Shown one piece after another: positions 1-10,060 of a DNA stretch of 64,000 nt; within the stretch, counting starts at the first letter, position 1; each line of letters begins with the position of its first letter. The stretch is from assembly GCF_902806685.2 (NCBI RefSeq), contig NC_048546.1, positions 7,874,001 to 7,938,000 on the forward strand, given 5' to 3'. A program made the position numbers and the translations under genes. Source of the stretch: Maniola hyperantus (lineage: Eukaryota; Arthropoda; Insecta; Lepidoptera; Nymphalidae). The notes under the pieces were generated by a model. It saw only the letters and a list, made by a program, of their open reading frames with translations, was not told the origin of the DNA and did no database searches.

Positions 1-349
1 TGCAAGATGATTCGCTAACTCAGTGATGATCATCGCTAATTAAAACCATCAAACTCATTTAATTTAGTTAGCAGAGCTCAGAGTGATTAGTAGAGTAGGT
101 AATAGAGGACTCTACCGACCATTGTAAGTCTTGTAGAAAATATTTTATTAAATCTAAAGAAATACCACGACGGATTAAAAACTAATATTAGCACTATACC
201 TAAGCACAACGCAAAACTGTTAGCTCACTACTTTAAAACCGATCATTATATTGTTATGGCTATGAACATAAGGGAATATTATTCGCACACATTTTGAGTG
301 AGTAAAGTTTATTTTAGCGTTTAAACTACCGTGAGTGATTTCCATTCTG
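1..349. other. No recognisable feature
   Basis: AT-rich DNA with no open frame of 60 codons and no repeat family I can name. Confidence 0.5.
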
Positions 350-542
350 AATAATATCTGTCCCGGCTGTACTCACGTGTTTAGTCGACGTTAGCCCGAC
401 TAGTTTCGAACCCATTCGGGGTCCTTTTTCAAGGGAGTTCGTTCGCGCACGCGCCGCGGTTTTGAAAGGACCCCGGATGGGTTCGAAACTAGTCGGGCTA
501 ACGTCGACTAAACACGTGAGTACAGCCGGGACAGATATTATT
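350..542. mobile_element. Fold-back MITE, near-perfect inverted repeat
   Basis: Two arms of about 83 bp, starting AATAATATCTGTCCCGGCTG on the left and ending in its reverse complement on the right, flank a GC-rich centre around 433-460. The arms contain GTCGACGTTAGCCCGACTAG and are almost mismatch-free, so the copy looks young or is kept alike by gene conversion. There is no coding sequence. A deleted relative lies at 33071-33140. The superfamily is not assignable because the target duplication cannot be separated from the inverted repeat. Confidence 0.85.
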
Positions 543-753
543 TAGAGTGAACCGCTCGTCCATGTCACCAGTATGAAAGCGGTCTTACTTGTCTTACGGA
601 GAACGCGCACTTAAGAAATAATTGGCGCATGTTAATGGTAAGCTAAGAAAGCAAGTCTTTAGGGCCCAGTTCCTTGGGGAATATTATACATCAGTATGAA
701 CGTCGCATTTTTTGTATGAAAAAAATTATAGTTATATTAAAGGGAGTATAGTC
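543..753. other. No recognisable feature
   Basis: Spacer between two inverted-repeat elements; nothing identified. Confidence 0.4.
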
Positions 754-898
754 CGTACAAATTGACTTCTCACGCGCCTTTTTAACTCTATTGGGTCAAC
801 AGCTGTCATGTCAAAAGTAGGTAGGTTTTAAAATCGTACTTTTGACATGACAATTGACACATAAAGTTAATATGGCGCGTGAGAATTCATTTTGTACG
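754..898. mobile_element. 145-bp MITE with long inverted repeats
   Basis: The left end CGTACAAA is repeated inverted at the right end (TTTGTACG). The match continues inward through TTCTCACGCGCC and CATGTCAAAAGTA on both arms, leaving only about 20 bp at the centre. It is non-coding and typical of short DNA-transposon derivatives in Lepidoptera. The superfamily is not assigned. Confidence 0.8.
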
Positions 899-978
899 CA
901 TAATAAAATGGCACGTGTAAAGTTTTAGGTAAAAAGATTTCGATAGGTATGGTACTGAGATTTAATCTGAACCATAAA

Positions 979-1398
979 TTTTAGGGTTCCAAACCTCGGA
1001 AAAACGGAACCCTTATAGGATCACTTCGTTGTCTGTCTGTCTGTCTGTCAAGAAATCTAGAGGGGACTTCCCGTTGACCCAGAATCATGACATTTGACAG
1101 GTAGGTAGTTCCTATAGCACACGTAAGCCAAAAACCGTGAATTTGTAGTTATATATTATCACGAAAAAAAAAGTGTCATCAACAAATAATTAGTATTTTC
1201 AACTTTCAAAGTAAGATTACTTTACCGATTGGGGTACCATAATATGAAAGAGCTTTTACCTGTACATTCTAAAACAGATTTTTCTTTATTTTTATGCTAA
1301 ATACTTTTTGATTTATTGTACAACACGTCAAAAAAATACTACTGTAGTACGGAACCCTCGGTTCGCGAATCTGACTTGCACTTGGCCGGTTTTTTTCA
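979..1398 (+). mobile_element. GGGTTCCGT interspersed repeat, copy 1
   Basis: The copy begins TTTTAGGGTTCC, carries an inverted GGAACCCT just inside, then a (CTGT) microsatellite at 1031-1049, and ends TTGCACTTGGCCGGTTTTTT. The same unit is found reversed at 2537-2989. It is a non-coding family I recognise as widespread in Lepidoptera, but I cannot place it in a transposon class. Confidence 0.75.
1031..1050. repeat. (CTGT)n microsatellite
   Basis: About five CTGT units inside the GGGTTCCGT repeat, at the same position as the longer tract in the reversed copy at 2888-2932. Confidence 0.9.
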
Positions 1399-1918
1399 AG
1401 TATGAAATGCTACGTCTTTGACTTCTCTTCATACGAATAGAGAATAGGAACTGTCATCCAGTTTGAAGTCAAAATTCAAACACTACCTATAGCTAATAAG
1501 TGCCTTGATAGGTATAGGTGACGCCAAACTGTTTGGATTCTAGAGGAAAGTGATGACAAAAGCTAAAATGGATAAGGTTTATCTTGAAGATGCCTATTTA
1601 TTCACTTTTCAACGTAATCAAGTTTAAGTGGCTGAGAAGGTTTAAGTGGCTGGCTAATTCTGACAGTTCTAAGTATGAATCTTCTATGTAACTGGGTTCA
1701 CTTTACATTAATTAAACAATTTTAATGATAGAATTCTCATTACCTTTGCTAGGGGCTGCGGCACTTAACAAATCTCAAGTAGGTACGAAGTCGGCTTAAT
1801 ATTCTACGGAAAAGGTCAAAAGTTTCGTGTTTTCCTCGTTAAGCTCTCGAAACTTCGGAAAAGCAATATTACAGAGTATTACGCTTTGACGTCTCGTCTT
1901 ACGTATTGTTAACTTAGG
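1399..1918. other. No gene; small internal duplication
   Basis: Nothing recognisable except a 13-bp unit, GTTTAAGTGGCTG, that occurs twice within about 35 bp around 1620-1655. Confidence 0.5.
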
Positions 1919-2146
1919 TATATCTATATATATAAAAAGAAATGGTGACTGACTGACTGACTGACTGATCTATCAACGCACAGCTCAAACTACTGGACGG
2001 ATCGGGCTGAAATTTGGCATGCAGCTAGCTATTATGATTTAGACGTCCGCTAAGAAAGGATTTTTGAAAATTCAACCCCTAAGGGGGTGAAATAGATATT
2101 TGAAATTTGTATAGTCCACGCGGACGAAGTCGCGAGCATAAGCTAG
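1919..2146 (+). mobile_element. Non-autonomous Helitron, GACT-repeat subfamily
   Basis: It carries the subfamily's marks in order: a TATATAAAA-type 5' end, a (GACT)5 tract, CTATCAACGCACAGCTCAAA, AAATTTGGCATGCAG, CAACCCCTAAGGGGGTGAAA, and a 3' terminus CACGCGGACGAAGTCGCG followed by CTAG and T. The GC-rich imperfect hairpin just before a terminal CTAG is the Helitron hallmark. There is no Rep/helicase coding. Lepidopteran elements with this 3' end have been described as Lep1-type Helitrons. Confidence 0.85.
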
Positions 2147-2536
2147 TTATGGTATAAAACTAATAAAGACAGGCACATCGTCAAGCTTTTAAAGAACCTA
2201 ATTTAATCTAACAAAATAACTTCATTGTTTGTTGTCTTGTACTTTCCTACGCCTACGCCTACCATAAAATTGAAAATTTAAACATACTTATTGTTGAAAA
2301 TGTCATAAAAATTAGCGCTAAAGTCTTTATACACAGACCGAGACGACAACGACGCGACGGTAGTATGACTGTAGCACTGGCCATACACGATGTAAAGTAT
2401 ATTACAATGAATCACTAGTTTTGTTACGAAACTAGTTTGTTACCTTACTGGCCGCTACAGCGTCACCGCAGTCATGCCGAAATAACACGTTGCTTCAATC
2501 GCTCTCCAGGTGCTGTGTGCGACACGTTACAATGAT
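2147..2536. other. No recognisable feature
   Basis: Includes a small inverted pair around ACTAGTTTTGTTACGAAACTAGT near 2414-2436 and nothing else I can name. Confidence 0.4.
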
Positions 2537-2887
2537 AAAAACTGGCCAAGTGCGAGTCAGGCTCGCGCAATGAGGGTTCCGTACTACAGTCTTATTTTTT
2601 TGACATTTTGCACGATAATTCAAAAACTATGATGCATAAAAATAAATAAAAAACTGTTTTAGAATGTACAGGTGAAGACCTTTCATATGATACCCCACTT
2701 GATATAGTCGCTCACTTTGAAAGTTGAAAATATTAATTATTTGTTCATGACAACAATTAATTTTTTTTTGTGTGATCTGACCCTAAATTCACGGTTTTCA
2801 GATTTTTCCCCAAATGTCAGCTATAAGATCTACCTACCTGCCAAATTTCATGATTCTAGGTCAACGGGAAGTATCTGTAGGTTTCTT

Positions 2888-2919
<32 letters not shown>

Positions 2920-2989
2920 CAGACAGACAGACAACAAAGTGATCCTATAAGGGTTCCGTTTTTCCTTTTGAGGTACGGAACCCTAAAAA
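2537..2989 (-). mobile_element. GGGTTCCGT interspersed repeat, copy 2 (reversed)
   Basis: This is the same unit as 979-1398 on the other strand. On the plus strand it starts AAAACTGGCCAAGTGCGAGT and ends ACGGAACCCTAAAAA. The (GACA) tract is at 2888-2932. An open frame of 77 codons inside it (2717-2950) runs through the microsatellite and is spurious. The pair lie about 1.1 kb apart in opposite orientation. Confidence 0.8.
2888..2932. repeat. (GACA)n microsatellite
   Basis: About eleven tetranucleotide units with one irregularity, carried inside the GGGTTCCGT repeat. Confidence 0.95.
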
Positions 2990-3791
2990 CCAATCAAAAG
3001 CCGGACGGATATGCCGGACACGACCGTATAAAGCTAAGCAAGTCCTAAAAATTAAAGCCGTACCTACGCGTGGCAACCGTAGTCCTTTCGTATAGTTAGC
3101 ATTTGCGCGTTGTGTTGTTTCAGCCTTAGATTTAGGTACCCAGGTAATAAGTGTGGAGATTTTTTTATTATAAAATATTTTTTATTAAGACCTTGTTATG
3201 AACAGAAATGCAAACCATGCCGGCATATTTATTAACAAGAATAAAACGTCCACATTTCACGATACACGGGTTCTGTGAAACGCACGTCGAGAAGTCAAGA
3301 GCCATTGCTGACTTGCCGCTTGGTAAACAGCGTAGGGCATTTATACCGATTTATAGTAAGTAATTTACGTCCATTTTACGCGTTTTCACTACCTGAACAA
3401 CTGGCACGGTTTTCAATAAAATACCTTAAAATGTTTTTAAAGCAATAAATATCGATACTTTAGCCCCAGATGAAAACTACTTTCAATAGTAAATTACTGT
3501 AAACTACTGTAAATAGAGCATTTAACCTCGCACTAAATTTCCGATCCAATTTTATATATTTTTTAGGTTAAGGGTCAAAAAGTTTTTGGCTGATATCTTG
3601 AAAACTATCCGCTTTAGGGCAAAAGTTATTTAAATCATTATTGTAGAAAATAAAATTTCGCATCTTTTGTTTCCTGTAAACTTTTTTGTAAAACTTACCG
3701 TTTATGATTTATGGCCGATTGAATGAACCGGTTTTTTATATCGGCCGATAACTTTTAAAATATTGGAAAAACTGGTTGACATTGCATTCCA
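2990..3791. other. No recognisable feature
   Basis: AT-rich. A 12-bp palindrome TATCGGCCGATA near 3739-3750 is the only local structure noticed. Confidence 0.5.
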
Positions 3792-4105
3792 TGCAAGTTA
3801 GGTTTAGGTTTAAAGACGTTTATTCTCATAAAGACAAAGTCACTTACATGAGAACTTAATTCTAAGAATAAATTTTACAAATATTCGCCATTTAGGTAGG
3901 TACTCATTCAATGCATTTGTCGAAGTGATTCGCATTACTCATAATGTGAGCAGCTAATTCAGTTTTAAATGCATTGAATGAGTGTACATTTTTTATGTGT
4001 GCAGGTATTTGGTTATAAAGTTTAGCTCCTTCATAAGTTAGGGTTTTTCTGCCATAATTTGTTCTAGTTTTGGGTAGGATAAGGTAACTGGTAGGTAAGG
4101 TTCAA
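3792..4105 (-). pseudogene. LINE 3' end: reverse-transcriptase C-terminus and 3' UTR
   Basis: On the minus strand a frame open from about 4105 to a stop at 3904 reads LPKTRTNYGRKTL, then EGAKLYNQIPAHIKNVHSF, then NAFKTELAAHI. The order, a TNYG..TLTY step followed by a YN.(I/L)P...(I/K)N step and F.FKTEL, matches the C-terminal tail of Jockey/CR1-type non-LTR reverse transcriptases. After the stop comes an AT-rich 3' UTR with an AATAAA near 3820. The RT catalytic core and endonuclease are absent, so this is a 5'-truncated dead copy, cut at 4106 by another LINE tail in the opposite orientation. The clade within non-LTR elements is uncertain. Confidence 0.7.
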
Positions 4106-4256
4106 GGGGCGGACCAACAAATTCCTAAAAGGCCGGCAACGCATCGGCGGCTCCTCTGGTGCTGCAAATGTTCATGGGCGGCGGTAATCACTTAACATCA
4201 GGTGACCCGCCTGCTCGCTTGCTCGCTATATCTATTAAAAAAAAAAAAAAAAAAAA
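4106..4256 (+). mobile_element. LINE 3' tail (GGGGCGGACCAACAAA family) with poly(A)
   Basis: It runs from CAAGGGGCGGACCAACAAAT through GGCCGGCAACGCATCGGCGG and CATCAGGTGACCCGCCTGCT to a run of about 18 A. Related tails are at 21297-21500, 29909-29955 and 29965-30116. The longer 21297 copy shows reverse-transcriptase-like sequence upstream, so this is the 3' end of a LINE (CR1-like, perhaps Zenon group), possibly also borrowed by SINEs. Confidence 0.7.
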
Positions 4257-4630
4257 CTGGCTCGACGAGTTTTAGTTTTAATTTTTGTAAACGTGATATT
4301 TGTGTGGATTGTTTTATTTATAGTTTTCCTAACAAAAATACATGTGTTGTATATATATATAACTGATGAATGTTCATAATTTTGGTGTAAAGTAAAGTCG
4401 ATGTAAAGTTTTTTAAGTGAAAATAATTTTTATTATTTTATTTTGAGCAGTTTGTAGATGAGCTAATCTTGTCTTGGCAGCAAGTTGCAACGTCAATCGG
4501 CTTTACTTTAACGGGAACAATCCCGCGACATCTTTGTCATCGTCGTCGTCGTTGTCGTCTACACCCCAAAGTCAAGTAGCAAGAAGTAAGTTTAAAAAGA
4601 TCCACATCTATTTATTTAAACACTAGGTGA
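4257..4630. other. No gene; short CGT repeat
   Basis: AT-rich stretch with a small (CGT)n-like run at 4537-4559; otherwise nothing recognised. Confidence 0.5.
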
Positions 4631-4830
4631 TACACTACTTCTTCGCGTGGATTTAGGTTTTTGGAATGGGAACTCTTTGTTTTTCCGGGATAAAAAGTTG
4701 CCTATGTCCTTTCTCTGGGATGTAACCTAACTCTGTACCAAATTCCAAAAAATCGGTTAAACTGTTGAGACGTGAAAAGCTAGCAGACAGACACAGACAG
4801 ACACACTTTTGCATTTAAGACATTAAAAAA
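4631..4830 (-). mobile_element. Helitron remnant, GCGAAAGTGTG subfamily
   Basis: Reversed. It keeps GCGTGGATTTAGGTTTTTG, GGGAACTCTTTG, CCGGGATAAAAAGT, the CAGACAGACACACTTTTGCA 5' end and the spacing between them. The extreme 3' CTAG end is degraded. Confidence 0.7.
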
Positions 4831-5157
4831 GTATGGATTTGTCTTCAAATTACTTATCAACTAATATTGATATTTCTGTGCGAGACGTAGATGGATAGTT
4901 TGCGAGTTTATTGGAAAAATTTCCAATAATTCATTACCGCCATGATAAATGTTCCACGCCGTTTTCCCATTGAAATCGAGCCCTTTTTACTTCGACGGTG
5001 ATACGCAAAAACGGGTTAAAAGGGACCGGGAGTACGAACGGATGATATATTAATCAGCGATAGGTTGTCCCTGTTCGTAGACGGATGCCTATTCAGTATT
5101 GAGATATTGTCGAGTGACTCTATGTCGTTTATGTGTGGTTGGTGGGTGACGTATTCT
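4831..5157. other. No recognisable feature
   Basis: Nothing identified on either strand. Confidence 0.4.
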
Positions 5158-5184
5158 GTTGAAAATGAAAATGAAAATGAAAAT
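5158..5184. repeat. (GAAAAT)n short tandem repeat
   Basis: Four hexamer units GAAAAT. Confidence 0.9.
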
Positions 5185-5294
5185 CTTTTTTATTCGTATA
5201 AACTTTTACAAGTGCTTACGAATAGTCGGATGCATCTACCTATCATGCATCTATCTACTTATCATGTTGAAAGGTTTGCTATTACCGGTGAGAT

Positions 5295-5297
<3 letters not shown>

Positions 5298-5328
<31 letters not shown>
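5298..5328. repeat. (GA)n microsatellite
   Basis: About 15 uninterrupted GA dinucleotides. A 93-codon frame reading across it is spurious. Confidence 0.95.
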
Positions 5329-5330
<2 letters not shown>

Positions 5331-5879
5331 GATAGAGAAAGAATGAAGAGTTTATTTTTATTTTATGCCATGACAACCAATGGCATTATACCATAGACAT
5401 TAATATATGGCGACTATAACATTCGTGCTTGGTGATGAGTAAGATAGCAGATAGACAAAATATGAGACCCAGTGTAGTTTTAAGTCTTCACTTTAGATAA
5501 CTTGTCCATTTCTATTGCATAAGCCGGGTACATATCACGATTAATTAGCCGATTTTTCAGTGCCGATATTAATTTTATGTCGTTAAACCTCGAAACAAGC
5601 TTAAAATCATTAGTTTATATCTATTTCGTTTTACATGTAATACTGAAACTATCTCGTAAGGTTTAATATGGAAGCGGAGAGTTCTGTATTATTTTTAAAC
5701 AAGATATATAAAGTTCTCAGCACCTATGTGCTACCTAAAAAAATTGTAGATGAATCTTAAGCGAAATAATGCCTGGGTGGCATATGGGGGCTCATTTAAT
5801 GCTCAAAGAATCAGTTTATCGGTTCAGCGTTTTTGGTAAACCGCATAATTTTTATCTCCGTCAGTTTTAATCATTTCAA
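5329..5879. other. No recognisable feature
   Basis: AT-rich; no open frame of 60 codons, no known repeat. Confidence 0.5.
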
Positions 5880-6450
5880 AGCTTTACACATTTCACAAAT
5901 ACCGCCATTCCGACATCCGCAGTCAAATATCGGCGGCATGCAGATATGTCGGCGAAAATAAATCACGGATGCACAAAACTGCGTCCCGAACGAGTGCCAT
6001 CGAAACATGTCAACTACATGTCGAACGCACGACCTTTATAGCTTCCGAGATTTATGATAATATGAGTACCTACAAATCTTGTTCGCACACGGTTTGAGGA
6101 AAATACTCAGGAAAATAAGATATCATAAATACGATTACATTAGCTACACACCTATTACGGATAATCATAGTTTTACATCTATTAACTTAAATGCATAAGT
6201 GCATTGTAACCAGCGAAACCAAAAAAAGAAATGATTTTGAAAACAGAAAAAACCACCTGAGCGAAATTGCAGCAGTTCAGCTTGTATAAGAATAGCAGGT
6301 AGACACTGCACAATATCTCGACTTGTGCCGGAACCCATCGACAGCATGTCAAGTACACGTCGTCGTCAGCACGAGGCAAGCCCCGAATACATGTCTGACA
6401 GCAAAATCGTGACGGATGTGCGGGTACGTCAGATATATGTAGCAGCTATA
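5880..6450. repeat. Possible degenerate inverted-repeat element
   Basis: The segments near 5900-6025 and 6330-6450 share scattered motifs in inverse orientation, such as CATCCGT followed by an AT-rich step and GACATRT, and both carry ACATGTC or CATGTCAA. The intervening DNA includes two overlapping 60-65 codon minus frames of no recognisable family. The alignment is loose and unproven. Confidence 0.25.
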
Positions 6451-6498
6451 CAGATCGATGGAGTAAACACCATAACGAGACCTTTTTGACTTTAACTA

Positions 6499-6806
6499 GA
6501 TCTTTTTGTGTGTTTTGCTGTACGCAACTTAATAAACAAGTAAAAGAGTCAGTCATAAAAGCAGGAAAATTATTGGGTGTTTTTAGATAAGTTAGTTAAA
6601 ATGTCCTCTCATATTAAACTTGGGGATTTTTAGGGCTTATCGGGATTTAGGTTTTTAAACTAACCTAACTGAAATATTAACTTGATTAGGGCATAATTGC
6701 TATTGCAACCACTTAATCAAAATAGCGACCTAAACACAAAAAGTATTTAATAGTCCTCGAGTCTCGAGTCTATATTATCTTTTTGTGTTTTGCTGTACGC
6801 AACTTA
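6499..6806 (+). repeat. Unnamed repeat with flanking 30-bp direct duplications
   Basis: The segment TCTTTTTGTG..GTTTTGCTGTACGCAACTTAA occurs at 6500-6531 and again at 6776-6806. Between them, 6647-6769 matches 53219-53340 with motifs TTAAACTAACCTAACT and CTTGATTAGGGC. The arrangement suggests a mobile unit, or a duplication around one. No coding capacity. Confidence 0.5.
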
Positions 6807-8039
6807 AGAGACTTCAATACCTGAAAAAACAGCTATGAAATATCAGGCGGCATACCAGCTATTCTATACATACCTACCTATCTAAATATTTTTGGGGCAG
6901 CTTAAATATTAATCAGCAAAATGTAAAACAAGAGTCATTAATATCTAAAACATATTATTTAACTACATAAATGACAATTAAAAAAGTCATACGCACGAGA
7001 TTCTGTTATGACGAACGAAACAAAGTGTTTTTTTTCTAATTCGCACATCATTAATATCGACACCGCCTTACACAATACCACAACCACGTAGTTATTAATA
7101 ATAGGTACATTCCATACGTTCTATCGCATAGCAACATAGGCATCCCTCATTAGAGCATATTGATGCAACCAAACCAATGCCTTAATTGAAAATGTAATCA
7201 GTTTCGTTATACACATTATACGAAACTAATTAATGGGGAAGTACCCATTGCAATATTATCTCGGTATGCGTCTGTATACAAGAAAAGAAAGTGGTGCCTT
7301 AGTAAGATAAGTAGGTACCTATTACGATGCTCAAATAACTTCTCTATACGTATATTTACGTAACACGCTCATATTACGCTTTTTAGAATTTGTACAATAA
7401 GCATGTAGGATAACCATCTCTTGTTTTAAGGAGAACAGGATATTGAATAATAAATAATATCAGCCCACAAGAGCGCTTCAGGTCTTTTGGACAAAACTAC
7501 CAAGAGAACATGACCGCAGCCCGCTCTGCAGAGCGATTGCGATTAGGTATACCATGGCGTTATGGGCCACTGGGCCACTCACTAAAACAACATCCCATCT
7601 TACAGTGAAGAAAAATGCAAGAAAGTTCCCAGAAAATCCAATTGAATGGTAATCCTAGCTACACATACGCGTAATGCAAGCGCATCGGATTACACGGCGG
7701 AGTATTAGCGAGACTCGCGCACAAGGCGACGCGTGCCAACGGTTCAATGCACCAGCCATCCATTCTTATAGGCGCTCGGCATGTCTGACTCAAAAAATAT
7801 ACCTTCGAGTTTTCGCATTTGCATCGTAATCTTTAGTAAATGTTGTTTAATGTCATATATTTTGTATGTTTGAAAATAATATGGTGTTTTATTTAAACGG
7901 AAAATAAGGTCTTCTTGGACTTGACTGGTAGTGTTAATTATAACAAGAACGTGGTAATATTAGGTTTATAAAGCCTTAAAAACCTAATACCTACTAGTAG
8001 ACAACGCAATCACAGTAGTGTACAGACTCTTTGATTCAT
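6807..8039. other. No recognisable feature
   Basis: 1.2 kb AT-rich DNA without an open frame of 60 codons. A small duplication GGGCCACTGGGCCACT lies near 7564-7579. Confidence 0.5.
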
Positions 8040-8333
8040 TCTCATCATCATGATCAACCCATCGCCGGCTCACTACACAGCACGGGTCTCCTCTGAGAGT
8101 GAAAAGGGTTTTGACCATAGTCTACCACGCTGGCCAAGTGCAGGTTGGCAGACTTCACACACCTTTAATAACATTATGGAGAACTCTGAGGCATGCAGAT
8201 TTCCTCACGATGTGTTCCTTCATCTTTAAAGCAAGTGATATTTCATTAAATTAATTAAAACGCACATAACTCCGAAAAGTTGGAGGTGCGAGATTAGGAG
8301 GCGGGCATCCTAACCACTAGGCTATCACAGCTT
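8040..8333 (-). mobile_element. tRNA-derived SINE, near full length
   Basis: Read on the minus strand it starts with a tRNA-like head (AGCTGTGATAGCCTAGTGGTT, an A-box-like step, 8333 downward). It then has TCCGAAAAGTT-type core sequence and TTTAAAGATGAAGGAACACA, the GGCCAGCGTGGTAGACTATG segment, and a tail GGGTTGATCATGATGATGAG. The B box region is eroded. SINEs with this order recur at eight other places in the window. Confidence 0.8.
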
Positions 8334-8921
8334 CTTGCCTTTGACGATCAGACCAGACTCTTTGATTACCTATCATAAAATTATTAGGTTCACGACGTTC
8401 AACGCATGAATACTGGAAAGACATGAATGGCTTCGGACAGGACTGACTGATTTTCCCTGATATGAATATTATAGGTAGGTAAGTAATATTTTCCCCAAAA
8501 ATATTTATTTACAGTTTTTCTTACGCTTAAGTTGTTTATAACCTTAAGTTTTGAGTCTTTGGTAACATAAAGTGTTAAAAGTAAAAACAACAAAAGCTGA
8601 TGCCATAAATAAAACAATTAATTAACATAATTAGATGCCTGGCATTCTATAGGTAAGCCATTCGTCTTAGCGCCTGACACATCGCTATTTAAACATTAAA
8701 TAAGTACCAACAATGAATGTAACTCATTGTGTACCTACGCAATATAATATTTATCTATTAGATATATAAAAGGAACTGCCTCATAGTCATGAATGGCATA
8801 TCAACGTAAAGCTTAAACGGCTATCGACCGAAATTAATAATAATCAATTTAGATGTAAACTATCCGCCAAATAAGGATTTTCAGGGCTATTTTATCAAAG
8901 ATGGTTAGTGAGCTAGCTATT
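8334..8921. other. No recognisable feature
   Basis: AT-rich. A 72-codon minus frame at 8399-8617 has no recognisable homology and is probably chance. Confidence 0.45.
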
Positions 8922-9146
8922 ATCTAAATATATAAAAGGAAAAGGTGACTGACTAACTGACTGATCTATCAACGCACGCAAACTACTGGACGGATCTGGT
9001 TGAAATTCGGATTGCAGAGAGCAAATATGACGTAGACATCCGCCAAGAAAGGATTTTTAAAAATTCAACTCCTACGGGGGTAAAATAGGGGTTCGAAATT
9101 TGGGTAGTCCACGCGGACGAAGTCGCGGGCACAAGCTACTAAGCTA
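8922..9146 (+). mobile_element. Non-autonomous Helitron, GACT-repeat subfamily
   Basis: The boundaries are clear: host A, then 5' TCTAAATATATAAAAGGAAA, a GACT tract with one variant unit, the CCTACGGGGGT core, and 3' CACGCGGACGAAGTCGCGGG ending CTAC or CTAG before T. The A|TC...CTR(R)|T boundaries fit Helitron insertion between A and T. Confidence 0.85.
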
Positions 9147-9602
9147 GTTTACCTAATATGAATTGAGCCCGCATCGATAAAATTCACTAAAACAATATAA
9201 GGTCGCTGATAAAGCAACTATATCCAAACTAGAACTCTAGGCATCGCTAAGCATTCGTGATAGGAAAATTCGCCGACTTCATTACCTAATGGAACAACTC
9301 AAGGAAATTGCCCCGTTTCGGGTAATAGACGTAGCTTGAATTTGATCTACTCGGTAATCAAATTCAAATAGGTTAAAATAATGGCGACGGGAGCTGGAAG
9401 TCGATTTCAGGGATATATCTGTGGTACTCTGTCAAATGGAAAGCGGAATTTATGGGAGACGGGGGCGTGGCGAGAATTTTCCACTGTAAACGAAAGCTTT
9501 CGAAGCGGTCTCTACCAACGTAAGCAAATTGTTTGCAATTTGAAATCGGAAAATAAGCTCTATTTAGATGAATCACTGTAGACTGTAGATAGAGACAATT
9601 CA
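9147..9602. other. No recognisable feature
   Basis: Two overlapping frames of 66 and 76 codons lie on opposite strands (9373-9603). Neither has a recognisable domain and they shadow one another. Confidence 0.45.
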
Positions 9603-9776
9603 TGGTACGATACGCGGCAGAAAGTAATGTACATCGACCTTTAGAAGGGATAGCAGGTTGTAGAGCATTGTCTAAAACGTCATATAGGTATGAGTGACAG
9701 AGAAAACGCTCTACAAATCCGAAATCTCATTCTAATGGCCGAAGTACATTACTTTCTGCTGCGTACTGTACGATTA
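9603..9776. mobile_element. 174-bp MITE
   Basis: The left arm GTACGATACGCGGCAGAAAG and the right arm (its inverse, ending GCTGCGTACTGTACGATT) share the internal block AGAAAGTAATGTAC. A second inverted block, TTGTAGAGC, lies further in. It is non-coding and its superfamily is not assigned. Confidence 0.8.
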
Positions 9777-9913
9777 CAGAAGAACTAGGAAGTAAGTATA
9801 TTTTGAAAGTAAAAACACTATAGGTATGTGTTGAAATGACAATGATATTATTCTCTACCAGCTCAGAATCCTGTGTTTCTAAAAGTTTTATATCCTTAGG
9901 TACTGAAATAATT

Positions 9914-10060
9914 TCACCATCATCACAATCCATCACCGGCCCACTAATTAACATGGGTCTCCTCTCAGAATGAGAAGGGCTTAGGCCATAGCACACCACG
10001 TTGGTCAAATCCGGATTGGCAGACTTCACACACCTTTGAGAACATTATAGAGAACTTTCA
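9914..10060 (-). mobile_element. tRNA-derived SINE, 3' half only
   Basis: On the plus strand it runs CACCATCATCACAATCCATC, GGGTCTCCTCTCAGAATGAG, CCATAGCACACCACGTTGG to GAGAACTTTCAAG, then stops, so the tRNA-like head is missing. A 100-codon frame on the minus strand (9727-10029) overlaps it and is spurious. Confidence 0.75.

Noticed and set aside
2717..2950. 77-codon plus-strand frame as a gene
   Set aside because: Lies wholly inside a dispersed repeat and ends by translating a GACA microsatellite.
5065..5346. 93-codon plus-strand frame as a gene
   Set aside because: Half of it is translated (GAAAAT)n and (GA)n tandem repeats.
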